A DNA stretch of 5,142 nucleotides. Origin: an uncultured Gemmatimonadaceae bacterium (GTDB lineage: Bacteria; Gemmatimonadota; Gemmatimonadetes; Gemmatimonadales; Gemmatimonadaceae). Location: the NCBI GenBank assembly GCA_955652265.1, contig CATPBD010000256.1, forward strand, positions 1-5,142, written 5' to 3'. Below are positions 1-5,142 of this stretch, in pieces (the first letter of the stretch is position 1; each line of letters begins with the position of its first letter). Position numbers and translations under genes: made by a program. The notes under the pieces are model-generated. The model was not told the DNA's origin, did not search any database, and saw only the letters and a program-made list of their open reading frames with translations.

Positions 1-48
1 ACTGAAAACTGACAACTGAAAACTGATAACCGCAAACTGATAACTGCA
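1..48. repeat. Degenerate 7-bp tandem repeat array (ACTGAAA-like units)
   Basis: ACTG cores start at 1, 8, 15, 22, 36 and 43, with a variant ACCG at 29, giving an exact 7-base period. The units read ACTGAAA, ACTGACA, ACTGAAA, ACTGATA, ACCGCAA, ACTGATA, then a 6-base ACTGCA that passes into the palindromic element. The array may continue to the left of the window. It is far more A-rich than the coding DNA nearby. On the minus strand it reads as TCAGTTT units, so it would give a U-rich tail after the palindrome in a transcript leaving the gene at 260-2476. No function is known to me. The periodicity is directly visible; the role is not. Confidence 0.85.
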
Positions 49-237
49 ACTGAACAGGCGGGAGCTGCCAGCGGCTAAGATTTCAGTTTGTTAGTTCACT
101 ACATCGGGACTTTACTGGTGCGCTTCAGGGTACAGGCAAAAGCCTGTGCCTTAAGGCTACTGAGGGAAGTCTCGGCGTCGTGAACTAAATCGCTGGCATC
201 TACGCCACTGACATCTCCCGCCTGTTCAGTTGCAGTT
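42..237. repeat. Long palindromic intergenic repeat, copy 1 (full-length, MITE-like)
   Basis: The outer arms form a perfect 23-bp inverted repeat (42-64 with 215-237, containing CAACTGAACAGGCGGGAG and its complement). The symmetry continues inward without gaps around a centre at 139.5. TTAGTTCAC at 91-99 matches GTGAACTAA at 180-188, and ACAGGC-AAAA-GCCTGT at 132-147 forms the tip. Counting by hand, about 67 of the 94 base pairs between 46 and 233 are Watson-Crick matches. The unit could therefore fold as one long hairpin in RNA or single-stranded DNA. It contains no open frame of note and no transposase, which fits a non-autonomous element or REP-like unit. It ends about 22 bases beyond the stop codon of the minus-strand gene, so it would lie in that gene's 3' untranslated region and might terminate or stabilise its transcript. 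No clear target-site duplication is visible. A second copy lies at 2603-2716. Confidence 0.85.
123..156. other. Apex hairpin of palindromic repeat copy 1
   Basis: The centre of copy 1 holds a compact stem-loop: six perfect pairs (132-137 with 142-147) closed by an AAAA loop (138-141). It is extended by further pairs and G-T wobbles out to about 123/156. Read on the minus strand, the loop is TTTT, and the structure lies downstream of the DUF2723 gene. It could nucleate folding of the whole palindrome or act in transcript termination. No long T-run follows immediately, so it is not a textbook intrinsic terminator. Confidence 0.6.
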
Positions 238-259
238 TCGGCTCGAGCCGCGCGATGGC

Positions 260-2476
260 CTACGTTCCCGGGAACCCCTCGATGCGCGCTGCTTTTACGA
301 TCCCCTTCACCCGGCTCATGATTGCATTCGCTGCGCGCTCATCTCCCCTCCGCGTCATCGCCTCGGCCAGCACTGATCCCGTAAAGGCGTAGGTGTAGGG
401 AATTCCGAATGAAGCACGATCGATCCAATCTCCTTCCTTAATCAGAGCGTCGGGCGCACGATACACGGTGTCCCACAACGCCTTGGTCCGATCGACATCG
501 ACGAACAAACCAGCGATTCGCGGCGTCGCGGCGCTCTCTGTGAGCGGGTGATCTACCAGCTTCTGAACGAAGCCCTGCGAGAGCAGATACGGCTGCATGC
601 TGGTGGCAAGGCGGCCGCCTCCGCCGGTCGATAAGTAGATCGGACGCTCGGGGAATGCGTCCTTGATCAGCCGCAGCAGCACCAGCTCATCGCGCACCAG
701 GTATCCCGGCTCGATGTTGAGCGTGATGTTGCCCTGCCGGAAAATCTGCGGGTCGTTGAGCTGTATGTACTCCGGAACCGCGTCAGCTTCGGCGAAAGTC
801 ATCTTGAGCGGGGGACCGGATGGCTTCTTCCACACCTTGTCCCTGTAAATCGCCGGACCATTCGCCGCGTCGTAGGTCGCGACCGGGCGACGGATCATCT
901 GCCGCACGAACCAGTCGGTGTCGAGATAGGTCGTAACGGCGACGGTCACGTCACGCCGCACTCCTTCCACCTCCTGCGCGTACCAGAGCGGGAATGTGTC
1001 GTTGTCGCCATTCGTGATGACTATCGCGTACGGCTCCAGCGAGTTCAGATAGTCGCGCGCCCACTGGTCCGTGAAATAGTGGCCTGCTCGCGATGCGTAC
1101 TTCCAGTTTGCGAAGAGAGGGATGAGCGCGATGAGAAGTATTGGCGCGGCGAGGATAAATCCCCGACGCGACGGCCAGCTCGCGACAGCGGCTTGTTTCT
1201 TTCCGCCCTGCCGCTCCTCGGCGCGCTGTTCACGGCCGAGCACGTGGGCGAGCTGCTCCCAGAGGAAGCTGAGGCCGATTGCTGCCCAGACTCCCCAGGC
1301 GGAGAAGCTCCAGATGTAGAAGTAGTCACGGTCGCGAACCTCGCGTGCCACGTCGCGAACATCCGGATCCTGCGACCAGCCGTACTTGAAGTTGAGATAA
1401 TAGATGAGCGCGAGCGTCATCGTGAACATCAGCGGGCCGAAATACCAGAACGTCCTTCGGTCACGCTCCCAGTGGACGTATCCGCCCAGCAGCCCGAGGG
1501 CAAGGAAGACAAACGCGAGCACGAACTGGAGTCCCTGCATCGTCTCGTGTGAATCACGCAGCCACTGCCACTTGAAGTACAGCCACCACATTCCGACCTG
1601 CGCCGGATACGACGCACCACGTTCCACCTTTTGTCCGTACTGCTCGCGGTTGATGTTCGCGCGCAAGCGGTCGACGGTGAGCCTGTCGAACGTGCAGCCG
1701 GCTTCGAGCGTGGTCGTACACGCTGTTGGCGCTCCTTCGTTGATTCCGGGGAAGTACGCGGCACGCACCGGCTCGTAAATGAAGGGCGTGAGTCCGATTA
1801 GCAAAGCACCGAGGGCGGCGAGAACCAGCTTCCACCGCAAGAGAGTGCGCCAGCGGACGGCAAGAATGGCTACGCCCGCTGCTGGTAGAGGCAAAAAGCC
1901 GGCGGGATGGTTCGAGTATCCCAATCCGAGCAGAAACGCGACGAGAATGAGAATGCGATCCGCGCGGGGACCATCAGGATTCTCCATCCACTCGATCATC
2001 AGCCACGACGCGATCGTGAAAAACAGCAGGGAAACCGTATACACCTTTTCGTTCACGACCGACTGATTCCAGACGGTGAACGCTGTAGCACCGATGAGAG
2101 TCGCGAGGCCTGCGACCACCAGCCGCTGCCAGCGATCGGCTATCCAGCGCCAAACAATTCTCTCGGTGATCAGGAACCAGAATCCCGCCGAGCAGGCGCT
2201 CGCGAGCGCGGCCAGGATATTGATTTTCGCGCCGTACGAGACGGGCAGCGGGAGCATCGCGAACGCGTGCCCGAGCAACATGAAGAACGGATTCCCGGGC
2301 GGGTGTGGAAGACCGAGCACCTTCGTGGCGGCCATGTATTCACCCGTGTCCCACATCGCGACCGAGGGAGCGAGCGTCAGCAGGTAGAGGATGAATACGA
2401 GCGCCGCCGCTATCGCGGCGGGAATATATGAAGGCTTGTAACCGTTCCGATCGGAAAGGGATGCTGTCGTTGCCAT
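260..2476 (-). CDS. DUF2723-family polytopic membrane protein, probable GT-C type glycosyltransferase
   Basis: This complete 738-residue protein matches the DUF2723 pattern. A first membrane segment (about 18-36) is followed by LAPSVAMWDTGEY (35-47) and LPHPPGNP (56-63). D43 and E46 sit in the first external loop, where GT-C enzymes carry their catalytic acidic residues. WNQSVVNEKVYT (136-147) is another family signature. About ten further hydrophobic segments run to roughly residue 458. A soluble C-terminal part follows, with NGDNDTFPLWY (489-499), typical of the family. The family is generally linked to transfer of a sugar from a lipid-linked donor to an extracytoplasmic acceptor, often protein; the substrate here is unknown. 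Many relatives are longer and carry C-terminal TPR repeats, which I do not see here. The ATG is fixed by an in-frame TAG immediately upstream (2477-2479); no clear Shine-Dalgarno precedes it. The gene is divergent from the polymerase gene and bracketed by two palindromic repeats. Confidence 0.85.
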   Translation of the reverse strand: MATTASLSDRNGYKPSYIPAAIAAALVFILYLLTLAPSVAMWDTGEYMAATKVLGLPHPPGNPFFMLLGHAFAMLPLPVSYGAKINILAALASACSAGFWFLITERIVWRWIADRWQRLVVAGLATLIGATAFTVWNQSVVNEKVYTVSLLFFTIASWLMIEWMENPDGPRADRILILVAFLLGLGYSNHPAGFLPLPAAGVAILAVRWRTLLRWKLVLAALGALLIGLTPFIYEPVRAAYFPGINEGAPTACTTTLEAGCTFDRLTVDRLRANINREQYGQKVERGASYPAQVGMWWLYFKWQWLRDSHETMQGLQFVLAFVFLALGLLGGYVHWERDRRTFWYFGPLMFTMTLALIYYLNFKYGWSQDPDVRDVAREVRDRDYFYIWSFSAWGVWAAIGLSFLWEQLAHVLGREQRAEERQGGKKQAAVASWPSRRGFILAAPILLIALIPLFANWKYASRAGHYFTDQWARDYLNSLEPYAIVITNGDNDTFPLWYAQEVEGVRRDVTVAVTTYLDTDWFVRQMIRRPVATYDAANGPAIYRDKVWKKPSGPPLKMTFAEADAVPEYIQLNDPQIFRQGNITLNIEPGYLVRDELVLLRLIKDAFPERPIYLSTGGGGRLATSMQPYLLSQGFVQKLVDHPLTESAATPRIAGLFVDVDRTKALWDTVYRAPDALIKEGDWIDRASFGIPYTYAFTGSVLAEAMTRRGDERAANAIMSRVKGIVKAARIEGFPGT

Positions 2477-2602
2477 CTATGGGATTGAAGGACTGGTGGG
2501 ACGGGGTGGATGAATTTTAGTCACTCGTCAACCGGAATGCGTTGGAATGGCTAAGGGGTTCGGCGCGACCTAACTGCGGGCTGAAGCTGGTAACTGACAA
2601 CT
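2477..2602. other. Left part of divergent intergenic region, upstream of the DUF2723 gene
   Basis: This stretch should hold the promoter and leader of the minus-strand gene. Reading the minus strand, TAAAAT at 2519-2514 is the best -10-like hexamer, but no convincing -35 stands 16-18 bases upstream of it. A TTGACG at 2531-2526 is too close to pair with it and has no -10 at the right distance. I see no Shine-Dalgarno within 20 bases of the start. From about 2573 to 2602 the plus strand has degenerate heptamer units (ACTGCGG, GCTGAA, GCTGGTA, ACTGACA, ACTGCA) that lead into the second palindrome. No coding sequence was recognised. Confidence 0.35.
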
Positions 2603-2606
2603 GCAA
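2573..2606. repeat. Degenerate heptamer repeats preceding palindrome copy 2
   Basis: ACTG or GCTG cores occur at 2573, 2580, 2586, 2593, 2600 and 2606, i.e. with 6- or 7-base spacing. The last units (ACTGACA, then a 6-base ACTGCA, then ACTGAACAGG) reproduce the same junction found at 43-55 in front of copy 1. The repeat is weaker and more GC-rich than the array at 1-48, as expected for an older or decaying copy. The shared junction suggests that the array and the palindrome travel or evolve as one unit. Confidence 0.55.
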
Positions 2607-2716
2607 CTGAACAGGCAGGAGTTGCCAGTGGGCCTAAGACTACTAAGGGAACTCTGGGCGTCGTGAACTAATCAGCTGGCATCTACGCCACTGACAACTC
2701 CCGCCTGTTCAGTTGC
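2603..2716. repeat. Palindromic intergenic repeat, copy 2 (internally deleted)
   Basis: The terminal arms pair over 29 bases with two mismatches (2603-2631 with 2688-2716). They use the same GCAACTGAACAGGC end as copy 1, in the same orientation. The right 82 bases (2635-2716) align without gaps to 152-233 of copy 1, with about 8 differences counted by hand (about 90% identity). The left 29 bases align to 46-74 with 3 differences. The 77 bases of copy 1 between these blocks are replaced by 3 bases, so copy 2 is 74 bases shorter (114 versus 188) and lacks the apex hairpin. It lies between the two divergent genes and ends 18 bases before the -35 region of the polymerase promoter, so it could affect either promoter. 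Confidence 0.85.
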
Positions 2717-2734
2717 CTTACCCCATTTTCCCCC

Positions 2735-2762
2735 TTGTATTCGGGATATGTTCGGGTATAAT
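2735..2762 (+). promoter_or_regulatory. Predicted sigma-70-type promoter of the dnaE2-like gene
   Basis: A perfect TATAAT (2757-2762) stands 16 bases downstream of TTGTAT (2735-2740), which matches only the TTG half of a -35 consensus. A start site 6-8 bases beyond the -10 would fall at about 2768-2770, on or beside the ATG at 2770. No Shine-Dalgarno-like purine run occurs between the -10 and the ATG (CTCAGCC). Together these features suggest a leaderless transcript. The weak -35 would suit a regulated or damage-inducible promoter, but that is inference. Confidence 0.6.
2739..2756 (+). promoter_or_regulatory. Direct repeat in promoter spacer, possible operator (LexA-like?)
   Basis: TTCGGG occurs at 2740-2745 and 2751-2756, exactly 11 bases apart, about one helical turn, and fills the space between the -35 and -10. 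Read another way it is ATTC-N7-GTTC (2739-2753), one base from the GTTC-N7-GTTC direct-repeat SOS box known from Alphaproteobacteria. DnaE2/ImuC genes are commonly SOS-controlled, so a LexA site here would be plausible. The LexA motif of this lineage cannot be read from the window, so the repressor is unidentified. Confidence 0.3.
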
Positions 2763-2769
2763 CTCAGCC

Positions 2770-5142
2770 ATGGGGTTTGTCGAGCTTAGAGCACGTACTG
2801 CCTTCTCCTTCGGCGACGGCAGCGCTTCCCCCGAAGCACTCGTCGCTCGCGCCGCATCACTTGGCTACAGCGCAATCGGGATCACCGCCACCGCGGACCT
2901 GGGCGGGATCGTGCGCTTCGGGCTCGAGGCTCGACGGCAGAACATCAGGCCGATTGTTGGCGCCGAGCTCAACGTCGATGGATGTCCCGCCGCTTTTCTG
3001 GCGCGGAGCAAGGAGGGATTCAACAATCTCGCGTCCCTCGTCACGCGGTCACGGGTAGGCGAGCTCTCGACCTGGAAGAAAGGAGATGGAAAAAAAACGC
3101 GTGGACGCCCGCGCATCTCCTGGCAACAAGTAGCGGAGCGGAGTGAAGGACTGCAGGTGTTGACCGGTCCGGCGTCCGGGCCGGTCGCATCCAGTCTACG
3201 CGCGGGAGATTTCAGGGGCGCTGAGCGTACGCTCTGTCGCTGGCGGGATGTCTTCGGCGACAGGCTCGCGGTCGAAGTCCAGCTGCACCATACAAGTGGA
3301 AATGAAGCGGCGCTCGCCACTGCTCTGATCGAGCTGGCCGAGCGGCAGAGAGTTCCGTGGGTGATCTGTCACGAGCCGCGCTACATCGACAACGACGGCC
3401 GGCTCGTGCACGACGTGCTCACTGCTCTTCGCTACGACACGACCATCGACGATGCGCTCGCGCGCGGGCTGCTGCATCCGAATGGCGAATGGCGTCTCGC
3501 TTCTCCGGACGAGATGGCTGAGCGCTGGAAAGGGGGGGGACGTGAAGCGGGCCTCGAGGAGAGCGAGCGCATCGCGTCAGAATGCGACTTCAGTCTGGCG
3601 TGGGTGAGGCCGCCGTTGCCGCAGTTTCCAGTGCCCGCTGGTTATAACGACGACTCTTTTTTGCGCGAGAAAGTTTTCGCGGGCGCGCGTGAAAGATGGC
3701 AAGACATCGATGTAAAACAGATGGCACAGCTCGAGCACGAGCTGCGCGTCATCGGCAAACTCGGCTTCGCCGGGTTCTTCCTCGTGATGTGGGACGCGGT
3801 GGATTTCGCTCGCAAGAGAGGAATACTCTGCCAGGGACGCGGCAGTGCGGCGAACTCCGCGGTGGCGTACTGCCTCGCCATCACTGCTGTCGATCCGGTG
3901 CGGCACGGGCTGCTGTTCGAGCGATTTCTCTCCGAGATCCGCGTCGATGGACAGACGGAAGCTCCCGACATCGACGTGGACATCGAGCACGATCGGCGGG
4001 AGGAAGTGCTCGACTACATCTACGACAAGTACAATCGGGCAAAAGCGGCGATCACGTGCATCGTGCAGATGTATCGTGGTCCCAACGCGATTCTCGATTC
4101 GATGCGCAGTTTCGGGTATCCGGTCGAGATGGCGACGAATCTCTCCAAGAGGATCCACTGGAGTGATCCGGCCGAAGGGGCGAAGTACATCGAGGAAACT
4201 CTCGCTCCCAAGTTCGGTCTCGATCTCGACAATCCACGAGGTAAGGCGACTCTCGCGGCGATGGCGGCGTTCGAGGGAGTGCCTCGTCTTCGCTCCACAC
4301 ACGTCGGCGGATTCGTTCTGTCCTCCGCGCCGCTCGGAGACTACTTGCCGGTCGAGCACACGACGATGGGCCGCACGATCATACAGTTCGACAAGGACGA
4401 TCTCGATGCCGTCGGCGTGCCGAAGTTCGATTTTCTCGGACTCGGCGCGCTATCGCTGGTGAGACGCGCCTTCGACATGATCGAGGTGCGCACCGGAACG
4501 CGGCCCGAGATGTACAAGCTGCCGCCCGACGATCCCGAGACGTACAACCTGATCGCGCACGGCGAGACGATCGGAACATTCCAGATCGAGAGCCGCGCGC
4601 AGATCGCATCGGTGCTGCACACGAAACCGGACAGGCTTTACGACATCGTGGTGCAGGTAGCGCTCATACGTCCGGGTCCGATCCAGGCGAATTTCGTGCA
4701 TCCCTATACGGCGCGACGGCGCGGACTGGAGCCCGTGACGTACCTGCATCCCGATCTGGAGCCGATCCTCAAGCGGACCCAGGGAATCCCGATTTTCCAG
4801 GAGCAGGCGATGGCGATCGCCATGAAGCTCGGTGGCTACTCGGCGGCACAGGCCGACGAGCTGCGGCGAACGATGGGACATATCCGTAAAGTGGAAAAGC
4901 TGCATCGTGTGCTCGAGCAGCTGCGAGCGCGCATGGTCGAGCGCGGAGTTACGGAAGACGTCGCGACCAAGATCGCCGAGGATCTCAAGAGCTTCGCCAA
5001 CTATGGATTTCCCGAATCACATGCGTGGAGCTTCGCTCTCATCGCCTACGCGACCGGATATCTCAAGGCGCACTACACGGCGGAGTTCTACGCGGGATTG
5101 TTGAATTCGTACCCGATGGGATTCTACCCGCCCTCGACTCTC
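2770..5142 (+). CDS. dnaE2: DNA polymerase III alpha-type, error-prone DnaE2/ImuC class (3' end outside window)
   Basis: The frame is open for 791 codons to the window edge. A degenerate PHP domain comes first: R7-A-R9 stands in place of the family HxH, T-A-T-A (39-42) in place of TDHD, and HEPRY (201-205) in place of NDVHY. GAEL (64-67) is kept. The polymerase core follows. GRGSAANS is at 356-363. PDIDVDIEHDRREEV starts at 399, with catalytic D402 and D404; the third aspartate, D554, lies in KFDFLGL. THVGGFVLS (510-518), GTFQIESRAQ (602-611), RPGPIQ (634-639), GIPIFQEQAM (672-681) and YGFPESHAWSFA (745-756) come next. The SAANS, PDIDVD(F/I)EH, HVGGFVLS and late N-S-x-PMGFY motifs are DnaE2-like rather than replicative DnaE1. 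DnaE2 proteins are usually about 1,000-1,100 residues, so the OB-fold and C-terminal part are missing from view. The family performs translesion synthesis, usually with ImuA/ImuB, neither of which is upstream here. The start is supported by MGFVEL at the normal PHP beginning. A8 (3090-3097) and G8 (3532-3539) tracts lie in the coding region without breaking the frame. Confidence 0.9.
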   Translation, partial: MGFVELRARTAFSFGDGSASPEALVARAASLGYSAIGITATADLGGIVRFGLEARRQNIRPIVGAELNVDGCPAAFLARSKEGFNNLASLVTRSRVGELSTWKKGDGKKTRGRPRISWQQVAERSEGLQVLTGPASGPVASSLRAGDFRGAERTLCRWRDVFGDRLAVEVQLHHTSGNEAALATALIELAERQRVPWVICHEPRYIDNDGRLVHDVLTALRYDTTIDDALARGLLHPNGEWRLASPDEMAERWKGGGREAGLEESERIASECDFSLAWVRPPLPQFPVPAGYNDDSFLREKVFAGARERWQDIDVKQMAQLEHELRVIGKLGFAGFFLVMWDAVDFARKRGILCQGRGSAANSAVAYCLAITAVDPVRHGLLFERFLSEIRVDGQTEAPDIDVDIEHDRREEVLDYIYDKYNRAKAAITCIVQMYRGPNAILDSMRSFGYPVEMATNLSKRIHWSDPAEGAKYIEETLAPKFGLDLDNPRGKATLAAMAAFEGVPRLRSTHVGGFVLSSAPLGDYLPVEHTTMGRTIIQFDKDDLDAVGVPKFDFLGLGALSLVRRAFDMIEVRTGTRPEMYKLPPDDPETYNLIAHGETIGTFQIESRAQIASVLHTKPDRLYDIVVQVALIRPGPIQANFVHPYTARRRGLEPVTYLHPDLEPILKRTQGIPIFQEQAMAIAMKLGGYSAAQADELRRTMGHIRKVEKLHRVLEQLRARMVERGVTEDVATKIAEDLKSFANYGFPESHAWSFALIAYATGYLKAHYTAEFYAGLLNSYPMGFYPPSTL

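Noticed and set aside
1..60. Possible CRISPR array
   Set aside because: The period is only 7 bases with no spacers, and the units are degenerate, so this is a simple tandem repeat.
1079..1552. 157-codon open frame on the plus strand
   Set aside because: It is antisense to the membrane segments of the DUF2723 gene. It has no recognisable motif, and several other spurious frames overlap the same region.
2526..2531. TTGACG as the -35 box of the DUF2723 gene
   Set aside because: The hexamer 17 bases downstream on the minus strand is CACCCC, and the nearby TAAAAT is only 6 bases away, so no acceptable pair forms.
42..2716. Composite transposon made of two IS-like ends around the DUF2723 gene
   Set aside because: There is no transposase, no visible target-site duplication, and each repeat has its own paired inverted ends. 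The cargo gene looks like an ordinary chromosomal gene.
3532..3539. Frameshift in the polymerase gene at the G8 run
   Set aside because: The same frame contains PHP-domain motifs before the run and polymerase motifs after it, so the sequence as given is intact.
3577..4359. 260-codon open frame on the minus strand
   Set aside because: It lies wholly opposite the polymerase core, where the plus frame carries GRGSAANS and PDIDVD. Its translation is low-complexity and rich in R, E and H, with no recognisable domain, which is typical of an antisense shadow in GC-rich DNA.
3845..4462. 205-codon plus-strand frame inside the polymerase gene
   Set aside because: It is the shifted frame of the DnaE2-like gene. 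Its translation is Arg/Ser-rich and lacks any family pattern, while the other frame contains all catalytic motifs.

Overview
The window is bacterial chromosomal DNA with GC-rich coding sequence. It holds two large, divergently transcribed genes and two copies of a palindromic intergenic repeat. The style of both proteins (a DUF2723 membrane protein and a DnaE2-like polymerase with an 'ELRAR...ITATAD' N-terminus) recalls Gemmatimonadota. That placement comes from memory of the families, not from a search, and is only moderately secure.

Layout. Positions 1-48 are an array of 7-base units (ACTGAAA-like). It runs directly into a 188-base imperfect palindrome (46-233; its perfect arms extend to 42-237). 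The minus-strand gene at 260-2476 encodes a 738-residue polytopic membrane protein of the DUF2723 / GT-C glycosyltransferase type. The intergenic region 2477-2769 lies between the two divergent starts. It contains a degenerate copy of the heptamer array, a second, internally deleted copy of the palindrome (2603-2716) and a compact promoter (2735-2762). From 2770 the plus strand encodes the first 791 residues of a DNA polymerase III alpha-type protein of the DnaE2/ImuC (error-prone) class. This gene runs off the right edge, so roughly the last quarter is not visible.

How the parts may relate. The two genes share no obvious pathway: one is an envelope glycosylation-type enzyme, the other a DNA damage-tolerance polymerase. 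The polymerase keeps all three catalytic aspartates, but its PHP domain has lost most recognisable metal ligands. Its promoter has a perfect TATAAT whose expected start site falls on or next to the ATG, so the mRNA is probably leaderless. A TTCGGG direct repeat with an 11-base period sits in the promoter spacer and could be an operator.

The least explained part of the window is the repeat family. Two same-orientation palindromes, each preceded by the same heptamer array, bracket the membrane-protein gene. No transposase, CRISPR array, tRNA or rRNA was seen.
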